DNA of 64,000 nt from Cycas panzhihuaensis. Its lineage: Eukaryota; Cycadophyta. Location of the stretch: positions 74,531,741 through 74,595,740 of the forward strand of contig CM041465.1 of assembly GCA_023213395.1 (NCBI GenBank), in the 5' to 3' direction. The position numbers and the translations under genes were made by a program. Below are positions 33,992 through 46,399 of this stretch, one piece after another; position 1 is the first letter of the stretch, and each line of letters begins with the position of its first letter. The notes under the pieces were generated by a model. That model saw only the letters and a list, made by a program, of their open reading frames with translations, had not been told where the DNA came from and did not search any database.

Positions 33992-35622
33992 ACTAGCTTC
34001 TCTTCAAAGTTCATACAATTGTTTCCTTATCATATGTGCTAGAAACTCACTCTAGTTGAGTGAGATATCTTGTTACACATCTTATAACAATGTAAGCATA
34101 CCAATGGGATAATATATAATTTATTTTTTCCCATAAAATTCTTGTTCCCAACATTTTTCCTATTCACTACAAGTCCTCGTCTCTTAAATTTTCAATTTTT
34201 ATACCCCTCAAATATAATTATGCCCTTAGCTTAAACAATACTAGGTTGACAAGTTCTCAATTACTTCACTTCTCTTATTTCCCAAAGTTATTTCTCTATT
34301 TTTGGGCAACTTTTTAAATTCCATATGAGAATACTATAAGTTTCAACCTTATCTAAATTTTGGGCTACTAGTCCTATAATGATCTCCATGGTCTCCTTAT
34401 GCTAAAGTATCTATAAAATTAGGACATATGTCTTCCAACCTATCATAATACTTCCTTATTTTAATTCATCTAACCTTCATCTATAATCCTCTATCAATTA
34501 GGATACATACAACTCCTTAATATCAACTAGCATCTTATCTTGATTTTTAATGCCACCAAAACACTTAAAATGGAAGGACAAACACTTAGAGTATTTTTAA
34601 CAAATGGAATACTTGAGTTCTTACCTAAGAACACTTGGAAAATGGATTGAATTTTGATTGCTTGTTGAAATATTTTAGTTTGTAAAAAAATATTGTTAGA
34701 CACTTACCATAGACTATATACCACTAAGTCATTCACCAAAACAAAACACTTTTGAACCATTTAAATGGTTCACTTCTACTATAACATTAATTGTTATACT
34801 TAGAATATTATAACTTTGTAGAAAAATATTTAAACCCTAGTTCTTATAGCATGTTGTACTATGTCTTGAAAAACAATAACCCTTTTTCCCACTTTTATAC
34901 CTCATTTTCCATTTTCAACATTAAACCATTCAACAAGTCATACCCTATAAGCATGGTTCAAGAACAGTTCCATAATTTTCTTAATTTTTAGAATGATTCC
35001 TTTAAACCTCTCTATGTACTATTTAGGAAGATGAATGGTGATTTTTCTACATACCATTCTAGAACAACTAACATTGTTGCTCTTCAAATTAATTCCTTGA
35101 ATTCTTTCAAAATGATGGCCTAAAATCAATAAAACAATGGCTCAAAATTACTAGAACACTAGAATATTAACTTGAATTATCTCTCACTAGCATTTTAGCT
35201 TGAATGCATCATCATTTCCTAGTTACCATTGTTAGAAATTTAAATTATGTGTTCAACATTCATAATGGAAAAAATATGAGTATAAATAAGATAAATATCA
35301 AGTATAATAAAGATGAAATATATACATAATTAAGGACACAATATTTAGTGGAATAATGAACATCCTTCAAATTTTTATATTAGATATGAGTATAGATTTA
35401 TAGTATAATTTCATATTTTGTCTAACCTATCAAATATCAGAACTTACAAGCCATCCAATAGGTTTTTATATGAATAGGTAAGTATATATGCACAAATATT
35501 ATTGATGCTTACAATACAATATTCACTAATACTCAAAGAGAGATGGGGACTAGTAATAGCCAATTATATAAATTGAACATTAACTCCAACACTTCCCCAT
35601 AATATTTCATTCATGAAACTTT
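33992..35622. other. Unassigned stretch between solo LTR and copia D
   Basis: Resumes the sequence interrupted by the solo LTR. The minus strand near 34,360-34,470 gives a possible Gag-like fragment (YDRLEDICPNFIDTLA), too weak to call. The open frame at 34,791-34,991 matches nothing I know. Confidence 0.4.
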
Positions 35623-35984
35623 TGGCTTCAAGGTGGTGAGCAGGAGGATTACAAGTGAGTATATATCATTTTTAAAGTATAAATAATCTCTAAAATGTAA
35701 ATGGCAGTGTTAAAAAATACTAGGGAGATATTCCCCACTTATATATAGATAAATTTAAAGAGGCGACAAGCACCTCAACCTAACCAATGTTTAAAATATT
35801 AAAAATATTAAAATAATATAAAATTAATTGAATATCTTGCCTAAGGTGGCTTTGATGACTCTTTGTCGATTATAGGCAGCTATTTAATGATGCTAGGTGG
35901 CCAAGGTGACCTAGGGAGACTCAAGGTGGCATTGAGGGGCCCAAAGTACTCATATGCACTTGCTAATTGGGCATTATCCTAATA
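35623..35984 (-). repeat. Copia D 3' LTR
   Basis: Matches 42,947-43,309 (shared aggaggattacaagtgagta, aataatctctaaaatgtaaa, actcaaggtggcattga). A TATA-like tatatata lies near 35,740 in both copies. Confidence 0.9.
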
Positions 35985-35993
35985 TTCTCCTAT
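35985..35993 (-). other. Copia D polypurine tract
   Basis: Minus strand ataggagaa, directly before the LTR start. Confidence 0.6.
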
Positions 35994-36049
35994 ATAATGG
36001 TCAATATATAAAACCCCCAACTTGTCTCTGAATTTTTGAAATTTCATTT

Positions 36050-36633
36050 TACCCAATGCTTTCGTGAAGATGTCTATTACTTGATCTTCGGTGCTATAAT
36101 ATACCAATTCAATTTCTCTTGCTTATACTAGCTCTCAAATAAAATGATATTGTGTCTTAATATATTTCATTCTATCATGAAATACTAGGTTCTTTGTCAT
36201 CAATATTATACTCTGATTATCACAACAAATTCTTATAGGCCATTTTATTCTAACTGAAAGCTTTGTAATAATCTTCTCAACCATACTATTTCATATGCAC
36301 TAGTGACTACTACTTTAGATCTACTTCAATTGTAGATGGAGAGACTATATTTTGATTCTTAGTGCTCTAAGTTATAGTTATCGAACCCATACTGAAAATA
36401 TAACCTGAAGTTAATTTTCTATTGTTAATGTCACACCCTAATCAATCAGATAACTTTGTCAACCAGAAATTTGATGAAGCTTTATAGTATAAATTATATT
36501 TTGAAGTGCCTTTAAGATAATGTAGAATTCTTTTAGCTACTTTCCAATGAGTAGTCTTTGGGTCTTTCATAAATCTAGATATAACACTGACTGAATGCAT
36601 TATGTCTAGTTGAGTGGATGTTAAGTAGATCAA
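36050..36633 (-). pseudogene. Copia D RNase H
   Basis: Minus-strand frame 36,633-36,442 reads IYLTSTQLDIMHSVSVISRF then HWKVAKRILHYLKGTSKYNL, the copia tether. Further on, SAYEIVWLRRLLQ (about 36,290) and C-terminal pieces follow in shifted frames. Closely like the corresponding part of element A. Confidence 0.85.
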
Positions 36634-36645
36634 ATTTCTAATTTA

Positions 36646-37510
36646 CTATCTATACAGTGCAGGATTAATAAGTGTAAATCCATCTGATTTGAAAAGCTTA
36701 ATTCTTATTTCTGTTAGAGTTGTTAATAATTTGTAGTCAGTCATCCTAAACTTTTGTAGTAGATTTAAGGTATATTTCCTTTGGGAGATGAAGATTCTAT
36801 TCTTATCTTGCCATACCTCTAAACCTAGGAAGTAATGCATTAATCCTAAATCTATCATTCCAAATTCCTTATGCATGGCTTCCTTAAAGTATCACAAAAG
36901 ATGGGAGTCATTCTAGTGTAGACAAGGTCATCTACATAGAGTCCTATAATTAAGATAGCATCTCCCTTGATTTTGATGTAGAGATTTAGGTCTAATTAAG
37001 ACCACTTAAATCCTTGATCTCTAAAATATTTGTTAATTTGGGAATACCATGCCTTAGGTGCTTATTTCAAACCATAAAGTGCCTTTTTGAGTTTGTACAC
37101 TTTATTTTCTTCCTCCTTGACTTCAAAACTAAGGGGTTGAGAGACATAGATATCCTCTTCAATGTAGCCATTGAGGAAAGTACTTTTTATGTCTATTTGA
37201 TAAACTTTCTATCCCATTTGAATTGCCAAACTCATCATCATACAAACAATTTCCATTCGAGTAATCAGGGCAAATGTCTCATTGTAATCAATGCCTTCTT
37301 TTTGGGCATAACCTTTGGTGACCAATCTAGCTTTGTATTTATCAATTGATCTATCAGATCAAAACTTGGTTTTATAGATCCACTTAGTACCAATTACTCT
37401 TTTATTGGGAGGTAAGTTAACCAATTCCTAAGTATCATTTTTAATAATGGAGTGATATTCATCTTCCATTACCTTTCTCCAAGAAGTATGTGTATTAGTC
37501 TCATCAAAGG
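36646..37510 (-). pseudogene. Copia D reverse transcriptase
   Basis: Minus strand. IDKYKARLVTKGYAQKEGID and YNETFA (about 37,250-37,340), IDIKSTFLNGYIEEDIYVSQ (about 37,150-37,200), [13 protein letters not shown] then a stop then APKAWYSQI (about 37,035-37,110), and ILIIGLYVDDLVYTR (about 36,920-36,965) with intact YVDD. Then LGLMHYFLGLEVWQDKNRIF at 36,876-36,646 in another frame. The catalytic residues survive, but stops and a frameshift after YVDD make it inactive. Confidence 0.9.
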
Positions 37511-38682
37511 TTTGAGGCTTATGGGACTCCAAAACTTTGCTCATGAGGGTAAAGTTTACCCTATGTAAGTGAGTGGATCTTTGATTATTATCCAAAATGT
37601 TGCCTATATTATGATTCCTTTAAACCCATTTCGATAGACTTTATGGTGGAGGTTGTGAAGAGTTTCCCTCCCTACTTGGTTCAATTATGACTCATCTAAA
37701 ATAAAACATAGGAGGCACATATTTTAACTTAGTGGACTTGTCAAAATTGATTATTACTTCTTTATTCTTTTCTTAATTATTGTGATAACAAACTTCTTCT
37801 TAAAAACTTTATATCTCCACTCACCATGACCCTTTTTAACTTAGGATCATAGACTTTATATGATTTTGAAGTTTTACTATAGCCAAGAAATATACACTTA
37901 ATAATATGGTCATCTAATTTAGATCTTCTTTGGTTAGGAATATGTGTATAGGCTAGGAACCCAAAAACTCGTAAATGATGTATGTTTAGCTTGTAGCCAA
38001 TCTAACTTCTTTAAGTGTCTTCCACCTTAAGACTTTGGTAGAGCACCTCTTGAGGAGGTAAATGAATGTATGGACTACTTTTTCCTAAAACTCATGGCCC
38101 AAGTTTTTATCCTTCAACATGCACCTTGCCATTTCTATAATAGTGCAATTTTTCCTTTTAGCTACACCATTTTATTATGGGGTGTAGGGATTGATGAGTT
38201 ACCTTTTGATCCCATGATGCACATAGTATACCTTAAATTTATTGAAGATGAATTCTCTCCCATTATTAGATCTTAGAGAGAGAAGTTTGTGCCTACTTTG
38301 TTACACTAGTTTGTACCCACATCTTCCTAGTGTAGTTATCAATGAATGTAATGAAATAGTGTACACCTATTAATGAGGGGACATCCATAGGGCCATAGAT
38401 ATATGTATAGACTAGCTGAGGTAAACTAGTTGCCCAATAGCTAAAATCTGGAAAGCTTTTCCTATGTTGTTTACTAAGTAAGCATCCCTCACATATGGTT
38501 TTATCCACTTCAATGTTAGGCAACCCATTAACCATATCCATTATTTTTATTAGGTCCAAACTACCATAGTTGAGGTGTCCAAATCTCCTATGCCATAAGT
38601 CACTATCCAATTTAACTGTAGTTCTTAAGGTATAGGTCTTCGATGGAGTAAGGACAAGTTTGAAAAGCATATCTTTTATCAT
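37511..38682 (-). pseudogene. Copia D integrase
   Basis: Minus-strand frame 38,682-38,293. The N-terminal zinc region is LWHRRFGHLNYGSL then ICEGCLLSKQHR, with His and Cys pairs present. The core begins LVYTYIYGPMD, where the first catalytic Asp is Tyr, and continues YFITFIDNYTRKMWV. The remaining core and C-terminal half, to about 37,520, is recognisable only in shifted frames (for example a GFLAYTHIPN-like region near 37,940). Confidence 0.85.
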
Positions 38683-38759
38683 TTTTCCTTCTGTAATAAT
38701 TGCCTTATTTCTCCTCTTATCTTTAATTATACATTCTTTATTGCCAAAGATGACCTTAT

Positions 38760-39010
38760 AATCCTAACCTATCATCTACCCTACTAATAGTAGATTTTTC
38801 TTTAAGGTAGGAACATATAATACATCATCAAGGTATCTATACTCTCTTACATCTATCATGAGAGTTATGTTACCTCTACCAACTAATTCATGAGATGTAT
38901 CATCTCTAAATATTATTGAACCTCTTTTACTTTTATCCAAGGTATAGATTAAATGCTCCTTATGAATCATGTATGTAGAACAAACCAAATCAATGTACCC
39001 ATTATCATCT
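38760..39010 (-). pseudogene. Copia D protease
   Basis: Minus-strand frame 38,988-38,776: YIDLVCSTYMIHKEHL, the DSGCSTHM site with Asp kept but Ser-Gly changed to Leu-Val. Then IIFRDDTSHELVGRGNI and YLDDVLYVPTLKKNLLLVG, the typical copia protease end. Confidence 0.88.
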
Positions 39011-39089
39011 TCTTCTTCTTTGGCATTAAAATTAGATAGGAAAAGTCTATTATTATCCCTTGTCTAAATTGTGGTATTTACACTACCTT

Positions 39090-40170
39090 TGGTGGGTGCT
39101 CCATGTTTTGAAAAATATTTGTCTTCCGTGTGACCACTACAATGATAATAGAAGCAGTATAGGGTCTCTCTTCTCCCATAGCTTAAACTTTGACTTTGTG
39201 GATGAGTTCTTTCAATGTGGGATGGTCTTCTCTTTTTTAGATAATGGGGAACTAGATTTTCTCTTCATCTATTATCATAATAATCATAATTTAACCTTGT
39301 ATCTTGAACATGTCCTTAGTAATTGGGGCAACATGAATGTGCCTTAGGTTTTTTCTCATGATTTTAATACCTAGGAGGATTGATATTTTGTTGGTTTACT
39401 CCTTGTCTCCTTTCATCAAGAGCTTGATATTTAAGTGGATCTTGACATAAAACCCTTCTAGGATTTCTATCCCTTCTCTTGGGAGGTGATTCTCTAGATT
39501 TTGATGTACCTACTTGAGAATGAGATTGAATTTTAAAATTTGTAGCAAAGGCATGATCAAGGGATTTGTTTACATTTTGTTGTTCTTTGACTGATATCAA
39601 TATTGCAATTAGTTATTCCACCTTAAGAGTGCTTAGATCTTTAGAAACCCCTATTCTTGTCACTACCTTTTCAAACCTTCTTATGGCACCTACACATCTC
39701 AATATTCTTTCCACTACTATTTGCTCTGTCAATGTATCTCTAAGTAATCTCATCTAGTTTACTATGTCTTAGACCTTAATCATAAATTCTGTCATAGATT
39801 CTGTTGGTATCATTCATAAGTTTTCAAATTTGCTTCTTAGGTTTTTAAGCTTAAATGATGTAGCTCCTTTATAAATTAACTATAGAGCATCCCATACTTT
39901 TTTTGACTTTGTTGACTCACTAACCCATGGGAAAATATGATCTTCTAATGTACAAAAGATAAGGGTAGGAGCTTCATTGTCCTTTTTAACATTTTCTTTA
40001 TAAGTTATATTTTCAATGTCAGTGGCATTCTGACCTAATTCATTATAACCTATTCTCACAATCTCCCACATGTCATTAGAAATAAGGATGGGTCTCATCC
40101 TCCTACTCCAATTTAGAAAATTATTACTGCCAAACTTGGGGATTATCATATTTCCAAAGTTTGATGCCAT
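39090..40170 (-). pseudogene. Copia D gag
   Basis: Minus strand from the ATG at 40,168-40,170. The first 96 codons are open: MIIPKFGSNNFLNWSRRMRP, NDMWEIVRIGYNE, LIFCTLEDHIFPWVSES, the same pattern as element A. The middle is broken. An open piece at 39,600-39,364 is basic and Gln/Arg-rich, the linker before the knuckle. The knuckle CFYYHCSGHTEDKYF (about 39,120-39,165) has Tyr at the second and fourth zinc positions. Confidence 0.88.
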
Positions 40171-42929
40171 CTCTTAGCTAAAGTTTAAAAACTATAGATA
40201 AAGTAAGGTTTTCAAAGGTTTGATTTTGAAAATTAACCCAAGAGGTGATGTTTAAAGTTTTTCCCAAGGTTTTACAAGTGTCCTAGTCCCTAATAAGGCT
40301 TCTAGGCTCTAAGTCCAAGGGTCTCTAAGAGAACCTTTAGTTGTTATTTTGTCTAGTGGTGCCTGCCTACAAGTGGCAAAATAAGGGCCCAATATATTGG
40401 TACATGAGCTCTAAGATGGATATACTTCAGTATGCAAGCTACTACAAAGGTTGTTATACCCCCCCTAAATTGTTGGTCCACCTATATTGAACTTATGCCT
40501 AGTGATAGATCTAGCAGTGAAGGTTTAACTAACCAAGGCATTCACCCTCTCCAAGTCTAGCCTTGGTCTCTAAACTCTAATAAAGACAAGTTCTCCACCT
40601 CAACTTACTACTTAATACACCTTATAGCCAATAAATTTTCTCATCCAATATGAGTAATTTTCTCATCTCAAATAAAAATATAATACAAAACTTTATAAAG
40701 TCATAATGAGTACAAGTAAAACAATCAAGATATATTTCTTCTTTTAGTGAACCAAAAAATAAATTCTAGTATGCAATCTAATATTCTTGAATTAAGATAC
40801 TCTTGTAGAAGTAAGAAAATGTATGCACTTATCCAAAGCGATACACTTAAATAATAAAATCCTCAATATTTTGGAATGTATGAATGAACTTTAAAACAAA
40901 ATTAATAAATAGACCTCGTAACTATACTTTTGCAAATTTCAAGCTGAAGAAAGAATAAAGCTTTTGATAAACAATAAAGTAACTCATTGAATAATATGCC
41001 ACTTAATCTTGTAAGATAATAATATCATAAATTAAGTGCCAAATAGTTCCTTTATAAGGACAGAAACAACTAGGTGAATCTTGCAATTTTAAGAAGAAAC
41101 TATACTTGAAATAATCAGAAGTCCCAAGAAATAGTCTATATTTAAATGATAATATAAAAAATAAAATAAAAATAAAGGTAAATAGTACTTGTTTAATGTA
41201 TTGCTCTACTTAGACTTCTTATTCCTTATAAAAAATCAACAAATAACTCTAAGAAATAGATTAGTAGTAGATTATACTCAAGTAGAATTAATTTGAATGA
41301 AAAAAATTTCAAAAATATTACAAAATGAGCTTGTTTATGGATAAACTAGAGCCTTAGCTTGAGCAGATTTAAAGTCCTATAAAATGATGTCAAAACAAGA
41401 TGAGACTGATTCCATCACAAAGAGATCTGACATAACTTTCTGATGGTTCTTACAGTTTTGAAATTGGAGCTAAAATGATCAAGTTACTATGAAAACTGTG
41501 AACATACCTCTTGAAGGCTAGTTAAATAAGGACTAAAAAAAAGTGTTGACTTTAATTGATTCAAACATAGCTGAAATAGAGTCAAATTAGTTAATAGATG
41601 ATATCATCCTAAAGATCTCTGAAATATAGTTCCAACAAGATTAGTTTCACTGAAATTTGATACTCTAGGAGAAAGTTACACTAAAAAAAGAGAAAGGTCC
41701 TCTTTAAGTATTAATAAAATGAAATTTTTTAAAGAAAATTTGAATAAGACCCTTTAAGTACAAGAAGCATGGTCGCATGGAAATTAATAAATCCATCGGC
41801 TTAGTCCCAAGCAGGGGTTGTGGAACCCATGATTTATACAATATAATTAATATCCTTAAAATCAAAAGAAATAAAAAATAACTTATAAATTTTGACGTTC
41901 ACCCCTTAATAAGGCAAAATAGTATGGTCATGTGGCTTTAAGGAGGCTGGGGACTAAACTAAAGGGGATAACTCCTTTAAAATTGACATACTTTAATTGA
42001 TATTAAATAAAGTTAAATTTAATCAACTTTATAACAAATAAAATATTTAATCTTTATTAATTTTAAATGTCATTGAATGACAATAGAATAGAGATGTAAT
42101 TCAAGGAGAAAAATAATCAAAAATTGATTGAAACACTTCGATTTTTCATAGGGAGAGGGGGTGCCTCAATCCTCCACACAGATCGATCAAAGAACGAGAT
42201 TAATACATATGTTTTATATGTAAAAAGATAATGAAGGAAAATAGATGGTAAGCATGCAGAGGAACAACGATCATAGTGAGGTGAAACAACAATGAAAGAT
42301 CACTCAAATGGATCAATTAATGATAGTGAGAGGAGTGCCACTATAACATAAGTGATTCAAATAAAAAATTGATCAAAAAATTGAGATAAATGTATATAAT
42401 TTTTGTGTAAAATTGGTGTAATGAGAATGTATAAGGATGAGGAGGCACATGTGACTCAAACTCCCTACAGGAGGTACTATTTCTCACCAAATTTCAAAGG
42501 TAGCTAGGTATGCTAGATAGCAAGGCACTGGTGAAATTTCGTAGCAAACTGTTGCCTGTAGTCTCAAAATGAAGCACCAGAGTGAAATGCACCACAAATG
42601 GTAGGCTTCAGCTCTCAGAGAGATTTCTCCCAGTAGAAGCAATGAAATCACATGCAGTTTTTTTTTGTGGCTAGAGAACTCGATCATGATTAGAATGAAT
42701 AGTCATATGATACTATTATGATCAACATGCAAGCTGCAATCACGAGTTCTAAATCGACTATGTTTGGTTCCAAAATAGAAAAAAAAATTAAATATAAACA
42801 AATTTATATAATATTCTAAAGTTTTATAACATTAATGATTTAATATGATTCAATAAATCAAAATGACATGCACATACCAAAAATAATACTATAAAACTAT
42901 TGTGACTCTTTCAAACCCCAACTGAATTC
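40171..42929 (-). other. Copia D leader, no gene seen
   Basis: About 2.8 kb between primer site and gag. No coding motif. The short frame 42,484-42,687 (minus) is not recognised. A long leader is shared with element A, but I see no clear sequence match between the two, so an unrecognised insertion is possible. Confidence 0.5.
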
Positions 42930-42941
42930 ACTTTGATATCA
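42930..42941 (-). other. Copia D primer-binding site
   Basis: Minus strand tgatatcaaagt, 9 of 12 matches to tggtatcagagc. The differences are two G-to-A changes and a final C-to-T. Confidence 0.65.
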
Positions 42942-42946
42942 AATAT

Positions 42947-43309
42947 TAGCTTTGAGGTGTAGAGTAGGAGGATTACAAGTGAGTATAGATCATCTTTGAA
43001 GTGCAAATAATCTCTAAAATGTAAATTGCGGTGTTAGAAAACACCAGGGAGGTATTCCCCACCTATATATAGACAAATTTGGGGAGGCAGTAAGCACCTC
43101 AACTTGACCAATGTTTAAAATTCAAAAAATATTAAAATAATATACAAATAATTGAATATCTTACCTAAGGTGGTTGTGACAGCTCTTTGTTAGCTACAAG
43201 TATCTATTTGATGATGTTAGGTAGCCTAATATGACCTAAGCAGGCTCAAGGTGGCATTGAGAGGCTTAAGGTACTCATGTGTACTTACTCTTTAGGCATT
43301 ATCCCAATA
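42947..43309 (-). repeat. Copia D 5' LTR
   Basis: 363 bp, pairs with 35,623-35,984. The minus strand starts TATTGGGATAATGCC. Its end abuts the primer site after 5 bp. Confidence 0.9.
43063..43072 (-). promoter_or_regulatory. TATA box candidate in copia D LTR
   Basis: ctatatatag, conserved in the partner LTR (near 35,740), about 240 bp from the LTR start. Placement suits an LTR promoter. Activity is unknown. Confidence 0.4.
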
Positions 43310-45064
43310 AAAACATTACAATATCTTTAAATTATATCTCCAAATTTTAGCAGAATGATAATCAAGTTTGTCTTTGCAAGTGAACTTCACCACTTAAAAC
43401 TTGAAAATAATTCATTTCCTTGAAAGTAAATGTTTCCACCTAGAATACCTATAACAAAAATAAACATAGCATTACTTTGCTGATGTCCATATAAAACTAC
43501 AACTATCTACCAAATTGCATGGATAGCCAATTACTACAACTACTACTTATTTGGGATGAATTTCAAATGCGTGGTTCATTAGCTCCATTAAAAATAACAT
43601 ACTTTAAAAACAAGTTGAATTACTTGGCCAAATAAGTACATTGTAGGAAAAACAGCTCTAAAGCTAGTCTTACCTCTTATACTACATGATAACAAGCCTA
43701 ACACCTTTATTGCTACATCTAGCCATCAATACATCAATAAGCTTGTTAACAATCAATAAGGGCTTCTTTAGTTTAAAACAAAACCATCAAATAAAAATCT
43801 AACAGTCATCGTACTCTTTATTCCATTCATTTTGTATTTTTCACTACCAAACTAGGTTCTCATGCACTTAAAATGAGTTATTTTTTATTTCTGAATATAT
43901 ATATATATATATATATATAGAAAACATTGTTCAACATCTAATAGTGTTTTGGAACCTTCAAATCATAAAATCAAGTGAAAATATGGTTTAAATGTTTCTA
44001 AAAATGGACTTGCAAAACTATTAATTTTCCACTTCATCATCTTAAATGATTGAAATTTGCATAAAAATAAATTAGAAGGGGTTCATAGAACCAATCCTTT
44101 TGAAGGTATGGAAATCATCTTTCCAATGGTTCAAGCAATTTTGAATTTGAATTATATAAGTGAAAGTTATAATTAAAAATATGATAGTATGCCATGTAAA
44201 ATTGAATTGAAACTAAAAAATTAGTTTACTTCATTTTTTATTTAGAGGTTAGTCACATGAATTTTTCTCATATAATTACCTATTTAGTAATTAGGGGCTT
44301 CATAGTAGATCTCAAAGGACTATTCAATTTAGTTTAATTAAGCTTAACCTTTGTAAAAAAATAAATAAAATCAAAAATATTATATGAACTATATATGATT
44401 TGTATTAGCAGTAGTGATGATAATTTGACCTCCTTGAGGGAATTTGAAGACTGAAAAAGATATAAAGAAAAAATATAAGCTAACAGGTGCTCAAATTTCA
44501 CATAAAAAGAGTCTTAAGCTTCTTAAACATGAAAATAACTAATTTCAATAGAGAAAATCATCATTGATGCTTGAGGGATGCCATAAGGTTCCATTAGCAA
44601 ATCTTGATAGCCCATGAGGTTACTTGCAATCATTTTGATTAGATTAAGAGCTTTAGCTCTCTACTACAACACCTAAATAATGTCATGGTCAATGGGGAGA
44701 CATCAATACTAATAGAAAAAATATGAAATTGTAGTAGACCTTGTGTTACCACCTCCTTCAAACATGGCTTCAAATTAGCAAGTTTTTAAGTGCGAAAAAT
44801 ATATATTCAATAAGTAGTAAAAGATCATAAATATTAGAAGAAAATCATTGAACAAATCTTTCAATGAGGTGATTCAACTTATTGTCAAAACATATCATGT
44901 ATGATTACAAAAGGGGAGAGAACTTATACAAGTAGGTATGCAATCATTAAAATATTTCCTACCCTTTGATATTTTTGCCAATTATTCAAATACATAACCA
45001 GTTCTTAATTTTAGTTAATGGCTAAATATTATAGTTAATTAATGGAGTTACAAGTGGTGCAACA
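43310..45064. other. Unassigned stretch, probably including the chromovirus G LTR
   Basis: AT-rich, no coding motif. (AT)n at 43,894-43,919. On the minus strand an LTR of element G probably starts at 45,064 (tgttgcacc), next to its polypurine tract. Its other end is not identified. Confidence 0.45.
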
Positions 45065-45065
45065 A

Positions 45066-45086
45066 GTCCCCCCCTCCTCCCCACCT
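45066..45086 (-). other. Element G polypurine tract
   Basis: On the minus strand a purine run of about 20 bases, rich in G, immediately before a TGTTGCACC LTR-like start. Position directly after integrase supports it. Confidence 0.65.
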
Positions 45087-45289
45087 CTTTGATATGCTTT
45101 ACCCTCCAAGCATGGAAAGGTAAGAAAACTTCTAAAGGTTGTCTTCATCTTCCTAAATATTGTCTTTGAGTGTAAGTAATTGCCATTTGATTAGATACTT
45201 ATTAATTCTCCTCCTTCACAAATGTTTACTATAAGTGTTAAGAATCCTTTTGGATTTAAAACAATCTAGACTTCTTCAAGTACGTTAAT

Positions 45290-46320
45290 TCTATTTGTGC
45301 CACAACTTGGGAGCCAATATTAGGCTTGAGGGTGGAAATATGAAAGACATTATGAATTCAGGCACCTAACATATCCAAAGCATAGATGATAGAACCAACT
45401 CATTGCAAAATTTGGAATGGTTAATAGAACTAAGGAGCAAGCTTTTATTTCACAAAGGACTTAAGTGATGATTGTTTATAAGGTTGTAACTAAACAAAGA
45501 TCAAATTACTAAGATTGAATTCTCTTTCAGAGCAATGGTTGTTAGTTTTTTGTTTAATATGATTTTGAGCTAATTGGAGATTATCTTTGAGACCCTATAG
45601 AAGATCTAAAGTTTGTTGTTGGATTTGTCCAACTATTAGTGTCTTGGATATTTTTTGGAAGGAGGAATTAATATCTAGTAGTGGGTAACTATAAAGTGCC
45701 TAAAAGGGGGATATCTTGATTATTGAATGGTATGAAGTATTATACCAATACTCAACCAAGTGTACCCAGCACACCCATTAATATTTCTTATATCCTATCA
45801 AGCAACATAAATATCTCTCAAAACATTTGTTAATGGTCTTGGTTTGGCCATTTGTTTTTAGGTGGTAGTTATGCTCATATGTGATTAGGTGACTACTAGT
45901 TGAAACAATTTAGACCAAAATTTACTTATAAACTATGGATCTCAGTCATTGATAATTGTTTGAGGGAACCCATAGAAATGATGGATTGACTTCATGAATA
46001 AGTTGGCAACTTAAGGTGTATTTATTGCGCTTTGTAGTGTAATGAAATATACATATTTTCTTAGGCTATAAATTATGACCAAAATAACATCTTTACTCGA
46101 GATTTTAATAGCCCTATAATAAAATCAATACTGATATCTATCCATTTGTGATTCAAAATTACTAGTGGTTGAAATGGACCAAGAGTTTTTATTGTTTTCA
46201 CCTTTAGTCATTGGTAAACATCACAAGAAGCAATGAAGTTTTATATATTACAATTTTGCCCTAGCCTATAAAATGGTATTCTTATATAATCACATGTTTT
46301 ATTAAAACCAAAATGTTTAA
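45290..46320 (-). pseudogene. Element G integrase
   Basis: Minus strand. The core shows DVILVIIYSLRKYVYFITLQ (the usual D.ILVVVDRLTKYAHFI, with the catalytic Asp now Tyr), VANLFMKSIHHFYGFPQTII, and ND..P.FISKFWSKLFQL (second acidic region kept), about 45,890-46,110. The HPQTDGQTE region near 45,860 is out of frame. The C-terminal part, PFQILQ stop VGSIIYALDMLGA and IHNVFHISTLKPN (45,310-45,420), is the GPF/Y region with the HNVFH.S.L motif. Stops throughout. Confidence 0.85.
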
Positions 46321-46399
46321 AAGATGGGGAAACATGTCCTTCCTTGAGTACGGTCTTTTTTAGTGCCAAAGATTTAAGTGAGTAGATTTGATCTTTATA

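Larger units (their letters stand above)
35623..43309 (-). mobile_element. Ty1/copia retrotransposon D
   Basis: A complete but decayed copia element on the minus strand: 5' LTR 42,947-43,309, primer site 42,930-42,941, long leader, gag from 40,170, protease, integrase, RT, RNase H, polypurine tract, 3' LTR 35,623-35,984. LTRs are 363 and 362 bp. Flanking 5-mers (acttt and aaaac) do not match, so the target duplication has decayed or the ends have rearranged. It is a sister family of A, with a similar Gag N-terminus and LTRs starting (TG)TTA..ATAATGCC. Confidence 0.9.

Noticed and set aside
34360-34470. Possible gypsy Gag fragment on the minus strand
   Set aside because: Only about 16 residues look suggestive and the frame breaks on both sides. 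Too weak for a call.
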